Positions 12,571-25,267 of a stretch of DNA of 64,000 nucleotides are shown here, piece after piece. Every line of letters starts with the position of its first letter. Position 1 is the stretch's first letter. A model generated the notes under the pieces. That model saw only the letters and a list, made by a program, of their open reading frames with translations. It was not told the DNA's origin and made no database searches. Source of the stretch: Limnoperna fortunei. Its lineage: Eukaryota; Mollusca; Bivalvia; Mytilida; Modiolidae. Both the position numbers and the translations under genes were made by a program. Where the stretch lies: NCBI GenBank assembly GCA_944474755.1, contig OX104115.1, positions 37,459,080 to 37,523,079 of the forward strand. The letters run 5' to 3'.

Positions 12571-15500
12571 CTACCTAAAGCAATCAGCACACAGAAGCCC
12601 CTCTTATAAATGCAATCACCAGTCCCCAAAGATTTAGACTATACTGATGCTGTTTTTGTAAATCATCTACAACATCCACATAATGATAAAAAAATTTTTT
12701 TATCTGTTTACGTTTGTTGTAATATAGATTTTCGAGATTTTAATACACACAAGTTTTCGCCTTTTTAATTGAATGGCATCAGGAACCTTTATTTTCTTTT
12801 TTAAACATAACTTTCAAGAAAAAAGCGCATGGTCTTATTGTTTGCTTCATTTCCGTTTTGCCCTTCTCATGGGCAGCTTAATTTGTGCGTTATTTGCTTT
12901 TTCATTTGTTGTTCTCAATTCATAGTTTGATTATCAATGTCTACACATGCTACAGAATCTTGCTCTTGGCAGCCTTCTAAAACTTGAAGGACTTTCAAAG
13001 TTTGCGAGGAAAGTTTTAAACCGTCAACACTAGTTTTATCATCGTGCTTCTTTGACATTGCCCAGGTAACCGCACTGGATAGTGGTCAAAATCATCTTTG
13101 CTTCTACTACAATTACAAATTACAATTGCGTCAACAATTACCTTCCTTTTTGCTAAATTATAGCCTCATGACGTTGCAATACCTTTCAAAGGTAACTCAG
13201 GACGACAACAGGTCCGTATTTAAATCAGATTCCGTGTAAATACGATGAAGGATCACATTTATTCAACTTAACTATACAAATAGGCAGAAATACAAGAACG
13301 CATTGTATTTTTGCATTTTTACTAAAATGTTACACACTAAGGCAAAACAACTTCCGATAAAGTGCGACAAAAACCAATGTTATGTACACAACAATTAAGC
13401 TAAGGAGTAGAATTATCCTCAGTAGAAACAAAGGTTCTTTAACAGTGTGTTCAAACAGCAACATAAGCAGAATGAAACCAAAAGATTCATGAACACTGTT
13501 CTGGTAGCAAAAAGACGGAAATGTACTTGTTTCCTTGTTTCTTTAAATGCGCCTAATATACTCTTTAAGGTCTGATGGAATTGTTAAGGCATTGATAAGA
13601 TCAGATGGTTTTGTTTCTGTAGCTAAAAACGTGAAACCACGTACTATCCAGTTTTTCAAGAAGCAGAGAAAACTGATTTCTTTTAAGCGTGTTCGATTTT
13701 AGACTTGAAAATTGGACTCCGTTGCCATCTTGATCATGCCTTCTGTGAGTTTCCGTATCCAATGTAAATTAGACCTTGCAGGATTTCATGTATTTTTTAC
13801 TTTTATTATCATCGGCACCTCTTTATGTTTTATAGTCTTAAAAAGCTAGATTGACACACTACTTAAACGCCTCTATTAACATAAGTTTTTGAAATTATAA
13901 GCAGAACTGTGAACAGAAGTTATGACTGCATAAATGTCAACGGAGTTACGATTTAAACCACTGGCAACATTGTATTACATTTACAATGACATTTTGCAAT
14001 TTCTTTTAACTTTCTCAATCAGATGGAAATGCTTACTTTAACTTGTTTACAAAATGTATGAATCACAGGTGTATTTTTATCTCCATCAAACTTTTCTCAT
14101 TCTGACTTCGTGTTGCAGCTAAATCGAAACGGTAAGTACATTTTTACATGTAAAGTTGACAATTGTACATGTCAAATTAACATTTTGGTACCCAATAACT
14201 CCTCGTATGTGACATACTAAACTATTTGCACTATGTATGGTTGTTGCGCCAACCAGTACGATCATTTTTATATACATTTCATTTTCGAACATGGGGTTGC
14301 TCTCCATATACACTGCTCTGTATACCTCACGTGTATATGCCTTGTTGTGCCATGTAGTAGGATCGTATTGATATAACATTTCTGTCGTTAGGCGTTAAAG
14401 GAGCTATTAGGGGTGGTGGTCATATACAATTTTACACTTAAAGTGGACATTTTGGTCCTTCATATTCGCTATAATTATAGACTGAACTATGTTTACTATG
14501 TACGTTTCTGTTGTTGGCATTTGATAAAGTTGTTATTTTGGAAGTCAATGGCTCATAAGGGCTCAAATTGTGTCAAAGTATGGTGGTAGCATATAATATA
14601 GATAACATTTTTCCCCTTCCGTATCTCGCCGTACATAACACATTGCATTAAATACACTTTGGCTATATAGAACGCACACAGACAAAGTGTTTTCATCAAT
14701 TAATTTGTTTAAAGAACCTAATTATGGTCCGAAAGGAAACCGAATACAATTAAAGAAAAGAAAGTACCTAGATGCAAAAGCTAAAGATACAATTCCAAAA
14801 GTAAATATGACAATGTTAGAACTTCCTCATTGTCAGAAAATTGTTTTCATTAAACAGTTCAACCATCATAGTGGTTTTTTTAACTCATTTTCTACAATTA
14901 TATATTGCGTTACATCAGGAGTAACGGGGTTTATGTATGTACTATTTTGATGATCATAATTATTTTTGAGATGGACAGAAATTTGGATTTTCTAAGGCAT
15001 TTAAAGAACGAATCAAACATGTTTACTTGGTTCAAGTTTAGTTCATGTTTTCAGCCAATAGCTACAATATCTTATGTAATGAGCACTTTCAGTAGTGCCG
15101 ATAGTGTGTGACTTTGGATTATATTTATCGATAACCAAGATTTGTTGTTACATTGAATACTTACTTTTTAATCTATGTCAAATGGTTTCAATTTGTTTTG
15201 CTTGGCATGATAATAATATTTAACAAAAGACAATCTTATTTCACAAGAGGAATAAACAGTCTCGAGTTTAAGTTTTACCGATTTTCAAGAGCTGTTAACA
15301 TGGGATCAGTACAACAAATTACGAGCCTTTAAAAAGTCGCTTAACCGTTGGTACAGCTTGTTCAGCAAGACAGTTAGATTGGAAATACCAAGGACTTGGC
15401 GTAACGGGGTCAAAGTGTATTTGCATTCTTACGGTGCGTATTGTAAACCATTGTCTGCTGTAAAATATACTAATGTTTTAAAATAATATCTTTGTTCAAG

Positions 15501-15680
15501 GGATTAAATTGAAGTGAAAATATTTTCTTGAAAGCAAGTATCAAGTTTAAAATATATTAGGAGAGCTAATTTGTTTGCATGGTTATGATTTGTTTCAAAA
15601 CTACGAAATCAGATTAAGAAAAACACTTTCTGGTTGTGCTGTAATCTAATCAATAGGTTAAGATTTTGCAGATCAAGCGA
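12571..15680. other. Intergenic, no supported gene
   Basis: No domain or element end recognised. Stretches near 14100-14330 and 14390-14560 share a loose pattern (gtaaagttgac / ttaaagtggac, then ttttggt, then actaaactat-tt-cactatgta), suggesting an old diverged duplication. The open frames at 14119 and 14687 are not convincing. Confidence 0.4.
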
Positions 15681-15945
15681 TACCCTTTATAGAAATTATT
15701 CCATTTATTTCACAGCGTTTTTCTTTTGCCTGACAGTCATCATACTTTATATAGTCGTAGCCATAGTTCCCACACGTAGCTGATTCAAAATTATTGCGGT
15801 TTAGATCGATTTGAGGTGCCGTTTCTGCTTTTACAAGGTATGCCACTAGGTACAACCTTGACGTCCCCTGGAAGTTGGTTTCGACACTAAATTCACCAGC
15901 GTTGTGGGTAGCGACATCATAGGTAACGGTTCTTGAGAGTATTCT
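15681..15945 (-). pseudogene. Possible exon or gene fragment with Kazal-like cysteine spacing
   Basis: The minus-strand frame is open from about 15945 to 15673. It reads TVTYDVATHNAGEFSV, then LYLVAYLVKAETAP, then CGNYGYDYIKYDDCQAKEKRC. The last block resembles the Kazal core CG-DG-TY---C------C but has two extra residues between Tyr and Cys. A donor-like GGGTATCG follows ISIKG near 15681, as it would if the last Kazal cysteine lay on the next exon. The upstream side has an A-rich rather than pyrimidine-rich acceptor, which weakens the case. It could be a worn gene copy. Confidence 0.3.
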
Positions 15946-16900
15946 TAGCTTTTGTTTTTTTTTTCAGAAGCCTTTACAAGTATGCCTTGTTTTCCATTCA
16001 TTTATGAGTCTTTCTCACTTTTACGGAAGCAGTTTCAAAAACAATGTCTAAAATTTAAAAAATAGACAGGACAAGAACAATTGACTCCAGGATTACTGCC
16101 CTCTGGACAACTGCCCCTATTTTTATTTTTATGTTTTTTTTAAGTACATTCATGTAATTTTAAATCTAAAAGAATAAAATAAGATTAAAATGTATTTGTT
16201 TAAATTAATGACAGACATTATTAAAACAGACATAAAACATAGAGGAAACGATCATTTAAAGTGCATGTACCATATTAAAATTACAGCAATAATGTCACTT
16301 GACCAATGAAGTCCACAAAGTGAGTGTGTTGGAGAAACCGCAAAAGAAGTACTAACATGTATGTAATAATTTTGTACCAGTTTTCTCAGTGGGATGGTGT
16401 CCCTTGCTACGATCTGGGTGAGTTGTACCTATTGTAGTAACTGTTGACGCTCTACGTTTGATAGCTGTCTTGATTTGTAGTGCCTTTTTTCGCGCAAGGT
16501 GTGTAACATGAGTATTTACTGTGCCAAGCATTCCTTTCCCTTTATAATTACTTTGACTTTAGATATGAAGGCATTGTGTCTTTACATTCCCATGAAGCTG
16601 TCCCATTAGCAAGGTCCATAGGCTGAGCTTTAGATGACCTCTTTCTGACTCTAACACTCCCTTATTGAATGATTGGCTTTATAATATATATAATTCATAT
16701 AAATATATATGCCCACTCTAAAAAGTCTTAGGTTGCATTTAGCTTATTATAAATATATTCACCTTGATTTTCTCAATTTGAATTTATCATTAGGGCTTGT
16801 ACTATAAGCGCGTATACAGTTTTAATTTAAATTGTAATGGTATATAAAATTTGCTATAAAAATTAATTTATTTAAAAAGAATATACTATTGGTAATTTAA

Positions 16901-17165
16901 GGTATCCGACCCATAATTGACCACGTGATCATATTTGGTGTCCCGGATGTCCATTGTTTGTCAATGGAGCAGACCTCGGTAATGTTCGGCAAACATCGGA
17001 ACTACTATTTGAACAACTAATTTTTTTTCTCAAAACTGTTAACATTGACTCAAAGTAAAACAATATATTTACTTTGTATCATTAATTAGTAATATATTGA
17101 GTAATAAATTTGCATTTCTTCTAAAAATAAAATTAAACGGTGACTTCAATTATGGGTCGGATACC
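16901..17165. mobile_element. 265-bp MITE with 20-bp perfect inverted ends and TTAA duplication
   Basis: The left end ggtatccgacccataattga (16901-16920) is the exact reverse complement of 17146-17165. TTAA lies immediately outside both ends (16897-16900 and 17166-17169). There is no coding capacity. The TTAA target is characteristic of piggyBac and Kolobok families; the terminal GG fits Kolobok better than the CCC ends of piggyBac. The perfect ends suggest a fairly recent insertion. Confidence 0.9.
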
Positions 17166-17169
17166 TTAA

Positions 17170-20100
17170 GTCTGTTGACTATATTGCCTAATCTACAGCT
17201 AGTAATAAAGAAATAATTACATATTTAATTATTTAACAATATCGTCATTTAAATATTTATGTTTATTAAAAAAATAACTCTAGTGACAGTCGTGGGGTGG
17301 GGGGAGGAATATTGCAATTGTCCTGCCCATATAAGCTGTTTTACCGAATTTATTTTTAGTAAAATAATTATGAATAGGAATTCATACGCATACATACACA
17401 GCTCGGCATATGTTGTATATGTGTTTAAATTTTTAGCAACGGTAATACAGTCGAAGTAATGTTTACATACACAACATATAACAAGTAAACAATAATTAAC
17501 ATAATATACAGGGCGACACATCTAACAGTAATGAAATATTACAAAAAGTGTTAATTACCTGTGTAAAAATCATCTTCCGACAGCATCATAATAGAACAAT
17601 ATTATTAATCTCAAACATGTTCAATGTCAGGTAAATATTTTCTTTTTAAGTCATCTTATCTAATATCTGGCAATATGCCCAGGTCTTTGCGTGTTAAAAT
17701 TCAATTTATGTTAATGAGAATATATAAAGTTTAAAAGGAAAATAAGCAACAAATATTGAGCCGGAGGTATGGGGACCAAAAGGGGACACTGCACTGTTCT
17801 CTTCAAATAAAAAATAAATTTATTGATGAAGCCTAAATATAGCTAAAAGATTCGTAAAGCCGTACTTCAAAAATTTTAAAGCAACATCCAATATTAAAGA
17901 AATTTATTGTTAAACTATACAGGTGTTTGTTTGTAGTGAAGGTAACACGATCAATCTACCAACAATGAACGATGAGTAAGCCTTTTAAAAGTAAATCGAT
18001 ATGTTTATTCCCCTAAACAAAATATATCTATATGGTCCAAAAAATTGGTACCAATATTTTCACCATTTTTATGTAATTTTGATCTATATGTTTGTTCTTT
18101 AACTTGCCCGTACATTTTCTTTCATCAATAGCAAACACTTTGCAGTATCAATAGATGAAATCAAGTCTACTGTTCTGGTAAGAAATAGGTGCGGGGATTA
18201 CAAAAAAACATGAACAGGTTTCTCCTAATCTTTCGACATAGAAAGCCATAATGGCGGAAGACCTTGCACCATTAGTCTTTAAATCTTTAGATTGTCCTTA
18301 TCGCCTCTACTACAATGGCAGAAGGAATATTAAAACAATATTTAATATTTGATTTTAAGATATGTCCGTAAGATTTCAGATAATTATTCGGAGTGAACAC
18401 ATATCTCAATCAATAAAAAAATAGCTAAATATAATAACGGGTTTTAAATAGTTTATGACAAAGACTGAATAATCATCCACATTCACAAGTAGTAGAATTG
18501 TTTTGTCTTTCTGAAATAGAGCGTAGCGGAACCAGCGAAAACATGTCTATCACTGATGAAACATACACACGTGATTTCCCCATGAAATACCTATTTCTTA
18601 CCTAGCACTACAACTTTCTCATAGCGATATCATAAAAACTCCGCATCTGTGTAATATTCCAACATCCAGTTCGAACGTTAAATAGTGACGTTGGTATATT
18701 GCCATATCAACGTCATTGTTTCCAGCGTTCTAATTGCACCTGAACTCATTTTTACTCGTTTAACTTACGACGAAATCATCAATTTACACAACGAAATATG
18801 CATATTATTATAAGTTTATGTACATGTAGCGGACGATAGAGAATATGACAATCATTTCAGACCACGTTGTTTACTAAAATATTGTGTGAATACAGTAAAG
18901 TTTATTGTAAGAATATAGAGAGATACAATTAACAATACAAGGTTGAGGAAACGGGAATCAGACGTCTTCTTTTCTTATATTATGACTTTAAGTCGCATAC
19001 TGAAATCGACGAAATGAAATATAGCTTTACACTCCTTCCATCCCTCAGTTCGTTAGTCCATCAGTCAGTCCGTCCATCAAACACGTGTTTTTCTGACATG
19101 TCTTAACACTTACATATAATGAGCCGATAATTGGAAAAAAAATCAAGAGAGTGAGTTACTAATTAAGTATGAATTTCGTTTTGGTATGATGTATTTTGAC
19201 GAAAATATGCCCTTTGGTGTAACAAAATGCATAAAAACACAACTTACAGACTTGCAGAACTTCTTCTAAACTATTGCTGATACTCCACTGATATTTACTG
19301 TGTCGGTCAACCTTCATGAGTTAAAGATCAAATTCAAATTCTATTCCGGTCTGATAATTGTTAATGATATAATGCCGTTGGACTTTGCCGTTTCGATGAT
19401 AATTATTGCGTCAGATACATTATCAACAATGGTTAGTTATAATGTTTCATGTTTTCGCATTTAATTTTAATGTAAATTACAGAAGGTTCATGCATAGATT
19501 ACGGGCTTTATTATTTTTTCTTAATTTGCTAATAAGATGGAAAATCTCTTTTTTAAATTTAGGTCTCACAGGAATGCCCACAATGAGTGGATGTGCAAAA
19601 GAACATAAACAAAATTTTCGCAACTGCTTTGAAAACGATCTGATTAGAAATTACAAACGCTTCACTTTATAAGTACCAAAGGGGGCGCATGATCAATAGC
19701 TTTTCAAATGGGGTCAAACAACGGATCCAGGAAATATTTCGGTAGGACTGAAGGGTGCTGTTTTCTAAATTATTATAAAGTTCGTTATTGTTCTGTACTC
19801 AACTATTTCCAACCATTTATTATTAACATATGTATCATTTTTACCCAGTCCCAGTTTCTGTTTGGCTAGTGCCTTTTGGCTGGTGTCAAGATGATGCATT
19901 TAATATAGCAGGAAACTAAGTAAATAAACAAAACTCAATAAAACGATAGGTGCACTCCAATTTTATAAACTAGTAAGAATGCCTGTCTCTTATAACACAT
20001 CCTTTAAGTTACTCATTTTAATACCTTATTGTATTTTCAATATATAATTTCATTCATCTTCTTTTTTATTTCTGTATATCTTGTCTTTATTTCAGTTTAT

Positions 20101-21280
20101 TTATAGTTGTAGACTTTTTCACTTTGCAGGAAAAGATTGCTTCGGTTCTCACAATTTCAAATTGCAGTATTTTCTATTTGTTACCTTGAATAATTTAATG
20201 CGTGTGATTTTGTCTTACTTATTACAATCTTCTTTAATTATTTACACATGTATTAAGACACAAATATCAACGTGCTGTCAGAAAGTTGTCGTTGCAATGC
20301 TGAGTAGTAGAAAATTAAGAATTTTCGATTTTATTTACACTTTAGATAGTTTACACAGTAACATGAAGCCTATTCAATAAATGCATTGTAATTACGAAAA
20401 AGACAGAAATAACTGAACATATTCAAAAAGTACATTCGACCTTGGAGATGATTCATTGTAAGCGCAGCGATCTTCGTTTTATTTGATTCAAATCTTTGCT
20501 TTCTTTAAGTGTTAAAAGAAGTTTTTAATTACTGAATATGCGAATTACAATTGTTTTTTATGAAGACAGCAACATTTAAAACCACAAACTTTGAAATTTC
20601 ACTAAATAAATTGAAAGACATGATCTAATAAAAAGTTGACTAATTTGTGATGTCTGTCGCCTGATTATATTCTTTCTACTTATCTAACAGCACAACCTTT
20701 ACATTATCAAATGTGTACCTTTATATTATCTAATGTTTTTACCTAGAGGATAATCAATATGATTCTTTGTGTGTGTATATTACCAACCTTTTTATATTTA
20801 TCAAATGACCCATAACTTAATTTTAAATCCTTGTAAACAATTCTATATATATATATATAATCGAGGAAAAAAATCGAAAAAATCCATATATAAGAATCAA
20901 TACAACGGTTCATTGCATTATTCCTACTTTTTAAAATTCAGGTAGGTAAAAGGTAAAATTTTGAATGGGATTGAGTTGAAAACTTGTGCAAACCAAGGAC
21001 TATAGTGTAAAAACATCAGCTCATTAACTTTTAATTAAATGTTGGTTGGTACCGGTAAGAAAAATTATTTTGTATGTATGAATTCTTATTTTTATGTTTA
21101 TGCTTTATGATTTATTTAAAAAAAGTATTTATTTTACAAAACTAATTCAACAATAAAGTCAATCAAATAGAAACATTAAAAGAACATAAAATACTTTCTC
21201 TTTTGGACTGGTCGCTTACCATTGGCTGCATACTGAATCATCGTCAGGTTATCGATAGTTTCCTCATGTTTTAGTAGTCT
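17170..21280. other. Intergenic, no supported gene
   Basis: AT-rich, with a short (TA)n run near 20845-20862. A 14-bp inverted pair, ggtaagaaataggt at about 18178 and its complement at 18588, is the only structure noticed. The open frames at 19406 and 20081 look random. Confidence 0.45.
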
Positions 21281-21905
21281 GATTGATTGATTGATTGTTG
21301 TTTAGTGTCCTTCAAACAATATTTCAGCTAAATTCAGGACGTGAAAGTTATAATTTTAAAATTATGTGTACGTCACGTCTCCCTTTAAACTAAAACGTAA
21401 TCTCATACAATATTATGAGAATATATACAGATAAAAGGGTACTTAAAACAATTAAAGATATGAAGCATTACAAATAATAGTGAAATTAAATTTTGTTTAA
21501 TAAATTATTTCTTTTAAAGACTTAAAAATTGTGTTGCATTCGATGGTTTTAAATAAATTAAAATATGTCCTGAACGTTCCCGAATATGGGCCACGTCCGC
21601 ACAGTCCATCAAGAGTCAAGACATACTTAATGGTGTATGGACTGTTGCATAGCGCACACATTCGGGTCGTGGCTCATCATTTAAAATATATAACTATGTG
21701 TCGTCCTGGTATGAAGCTTGTTATGCCACTCTGCCACAAACTAGAAACAAATTTTTAAATCAGCGGTATAAAATCAGTAAATTGAATATCACACTTTATT
21801 ACATTATTCTTCAGGGCAGTTTTTGCCTCCTGATCCACAACTGTGTTCCCATGGATTCCCACAGGACATAGGATCCAGAAAAAACACAGCCTCTTTTTCC
21901 AACTC
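21281..21905 (-). pseudogene. 3' end of a LINE: RNase H remnant plus 3' tail
   Basis: Read on the minus strand from about 21900, the frame gives a remnant of WIPCPVGIHGN, then AKTALKNN, then the pattern IQFTDFIPLI and SLWQSG. This is the RNase H box (W-PSHVGI-GNE-AD--AK-A) and downstream region of I/jockey-type LINEs. Further on, CALCNSPYT fits the closing cysteine motif. Stops interrupt it. About 170 bp further lies a 3' tail: cgtcctgaatttagctgaaa, then aaacaac and (AATC)n at 21281-21300. The tail family recurs at 32401 and 33400. Confidence 0.75.
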
Positions 21906-21949
21906 TATTAGAGATTTGTATATTTCAATTTTTTTTTAAATAAAAGGAT

Positions 21950-22680
21950 TTTTTATTTTGAAAATTATGAATAGCAAGTAAACTCGAGAGGGAATCTGAG
22001 CAGATAATACATTTGCACTCGTCTGATGAACTATTTTCATGGCAAGAAGAGAAGCTGGCGCCTCATTAGTAAATACAGATGAGGCAGACTGGAGACTGAT
22101 GAGTAATCTGATGAGTTTCAAGAAGTTTGGGTGTGGATGCTGGGCAAATTTCGTTATCTTGCTATCTTGCTTCGAAGTTATGGTCCCTGGGTTGCATAGT
22201 GATTCCATAATTGTTGGTTCTGTTTAATCCAATAGGTTGTGACATAGTCTGTGAAAGGAGTGTAGTTGATGTTAGTATCTTCCTGGCCCATATCAGTAAC
22301 GGCATTAAACTAAACATCTTCTACTTCAGCAGTAGGTATTAGTCGGGAGGATAGCAACACGGCGTACTAGTGGACGAATGTTGTCGTCTTCCTTGTATGC
22401 TATCTGGAGACTTGTTTCTAGTGCTTTTCTCCATATGCTTTGCGTATAGTGGAAGAAGCAACCTTTCGCATTAATGCCTGAAAACACGGTGAATTCTGCA
22501 TTCCTGATGGCTACTTCGTAATCGTGGAATATAGTAGTAGGCTGCAGCTGTAATTGGTGTTGTTGGCATACATCTTAAAGTAATATCATGAACCTTGTGT
22601 ATACGTGTTGGCTCTTCGCTGAAGGTATGCAATTGAGCATTTCCAGATAGTTCTTTTACCACATCTGTTTAATGCCTGAA
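21950..22680 (-). pseudogene. Decayed MULE transposase
   Basis: Minus-strand frames, joined across shifts and stops, match the intact transposase at 27517-28923 block by block. They show DVCQQHQLQLQPTTIF, HDYEVAIRNA, INAKGCFFHYTQSIWRKA, EDDNIRPLVRRVAILP, QQLWNHY and SKITKFAQHPHPN. The second acidic catalytic position (Asp of HDYE) is kept. At least three frameshifts or stops make it non-functional. The FLYWCH finger and the first Asp box were not found upstream, and no terminal repeats like those at 27058 were seen, so only part of the element remains. Confidence 0.85.
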
Positions 22681-23241
22681 ACTGAAACCATTGTGTTGAA
22701 GGTTCTAAGTTTATAAAGCTTGAAGTTTTCTGTTGACCACTATTTATGTTACAAATGACTTAATAGCTTGCCAATCATGTTTATTAGCTTTGAAGAAGCC
22801 AGTAAAAACTAATGATTTTATTTGTTGTAAGTTCATGAGCTCTATTTAGGGCAACGTCAATTTCGAGATTATCAGTAACTGCACAAAGTTTAGGTGATAA
22901 ACAATAAGGGATGTTCTTGTGTGCGTTGGGCCACTTGATTGAAAATCAAGTTATTGAAGAACATCTGTATTTTTATAGAAAATATCAGTAGAAATAGTAC
23001 AATTGGTTTAATAAATAAAGTATCCAAGAATGACAGGTTCGTTTTGCTCATTTCACGGGTAAACACTATGGTGTTAATGAAATGGTTTATAATGTTTGTG
23101 AATTTTTCTAACTTGTTTTCTGAAAGTTCAAAGTGATAAAACGACCATCAAGAAGCATGTCCAAGACTTTTACACGTGATTGAAAAAGATAGGATTGATC
23201 CATATGATTTAGAAGACTTTTAGTATATATTTGTTTTGATG

Positions 23242-23502
23242 TTTGTTTCTTTGTTTGTTTGATGGTGTTTAACGCCACTTTCAGCAATTTTTCAGCTATA
23301 TCATGGCGTCCTGTTTTTTTATTGGGGGAGGAAGCCGGAGGACCCGGAGAAAACCCCCGACCTGCGGTAGGGAAACTGGCACTCCATGTCAATGAAGATT
23401 GTAGTCGAGTACACCCTGCCTGCAGTGAGAATCGAACCCGCAATCTCATTGTTGACAGACCAAGTGATCGAACTTCCTTGACCACTCGGCCACCGAGGCC
23501 CC
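23242..23502 (-). mobile_element. tRNA-headed SINE, copy 1
   Basis: On the minus strand the element starts ggcctcggtggccgagtgg (A-box TGGCCGAGTGG) and has a B-box GGTTCGATTC about 60 bp on. It continues through a ccggagaaaacccccgacc body block and ends tagctgaaaaattgctgaaa with a CAAA-type tail. Flanks tttgttttgatg (23230-23241) and tttgtttttatg (23503-23514) match 11 of 12, as expected for a target duplication. Long open frames here on both strands are shadows. Confidence 0.9.
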
Positions 23503-24835
23503 TTTGTTTTTATGAAAACCCCCTTATAACTACGTATCTTGTAAAATGCATTATAAGGGCTATGTTTGAAACAGTTATTACATGTCTTATTATAAGTGAT
23601 CTGATTTATATAACACGTGTGCCAATTATAGTTTAAACATTGAAAGAAAACTATTAAGAAATATCTTTTATGTCAAATGTGAAAAAATGCTTCAATTTAT
23701 ATCAACCTTCACAATTTCAGTTTTTCTATCGTAAGTCGGGATATGTTTCAGGTACTCTGGTTTACTGACGTAGTAAAACTAGGACGGCATAATATGGCTT
23801 AAAAATTGCTGAAAATTGTGTTTAGCCACAATTAAACAACAAAATAAAGTAATAGTTTGAAAAAGTACTTTTATTTTTAACTAAACTTTGTTGTTTGCAA
23901 TTGTATCGCAAACCTCATTTTAGACGTTATACAATAATTGTTATGCAATTTTTTTATCTTTTCTAATTTGTGTACAAGAAGGCTTTTTTCCATATTGAGA
24001 TAAACTTCATCTGGTTATCGGCTTCATGCACTTCCTTTGGGAATGATGTATATTGCTTCTTATAAATATGTACTAACTTGACATAAAGTCGATACTTACA
24101 TATGATGACTAACCGTAACAAGAAAAACTATGTAACTACATGCACGTCGACTGCATCAAAATGAAGCGAAAGAAACAAAACGCAACGAAATTGATGGGCT
24201 CCTTTTGAAAATAAATCTTTAAACAAAGATCAAAGTAACGTAAAACAGCGCGAATACGGACAGTTACTGATTCACCACAAGATAAGAAGCCTAAACCATC
24301 ATCCCTTTAAACTATATTACTGTCATTGCATTCTATTATAAACTCATTAACTTAAAATTTACTGCAACCAAAAAAAAGTAAAATTTAAACGACGACAGAT
24401 CTTACTATATGATAGCAATTATTGACACTACAATCACTGGGAACAGATTGATAAGCTGACAGAATAACACGACAAAAGAATTAATTTAATTGGCATTTTT
24501 CTTATATCAATCAGGTTTCTTCTTAAAAACCGATGGTTCATTATAATCTAAAAAGGTCAACAATAAATTATTCGTCCTAACCATAAGGACTTTTACGTTT
24601 TACGTTTTATTTTAGGACTTGGGTGAGGAAATTATGAATTTTAGAGCTACTATACACTGCAAAAACTAAGTGTTTAAAAACACTTTTTTTCTAAAGATAA
24701 CAAAACACTTCAACATTGACAAATTTAAACACCATAAAACATTAATTATAAAACCACTAGTATTAGAAAACACTTAACATGTTTAAAAAATCAACACTGC
24801 TTAAACACCTACATTTAAAAATTAAGCACCTTTTA

Positions 24836-25267
24836 AACACTCACATTTAAATGTTAAACATGTTTGTTTAACTGTTAAACACCATAAGGTGTTTTTGGCC
24901 TTGCAACAGTTATAAACACTTAAAACATGTTTATTATTATAATTTTGAATATAAAGCGTTTGAAAAAGATCTGCAATAATTTTTTTTTTTTAAATTTTTA
25001 TACACATCAACATGTTTTATGCTCATGGATAAACACCGAGTGTTTAAGGTTAACACTCACATTTAAATGTTAAACATGTTTGTTTAACTGTTAAACACCA
25101 TAAGGTGTTTTTGGCCTTGCAACAGTTATAAACACTTAAAACATGTTTATTATTATAATTTTGAATATAAAGCGTTTGAAAAAGATCTGCAATAATTTTT
25201 TTTTTTTAAATTTTTATACACATCAACATGTTTTATGCTCATGGATAAACACCGAGTGTTTAAGGGT
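24836..25267. repeat. 216-bp direct tandem duplication
   Basis: The segment starting aacactcacatttaaatg at 24836 is repeated from 25052 (period 216). As far as I can read, the two copies are the same throughout, including the same 12-base T-run. The duplicated block is part of a 24650-25270 region full of gtgtttaa/ttaaacac motifs. Confidence 0.9.

Noticed and set aside
18178..18601. 14-bp inverted pair (ggtaagaaataggt) as element ends
   Set aside because: Match does not extend usefully beyond the 14 bp and no target duplication is present.
23108..23636. Two 125-residue open frames on opposite strands
   Set aside because: Both are translations of the SINE copy at 23242-23502 and its flanks; the SINE has clear RNA polymerase III boxes and a target duplication.
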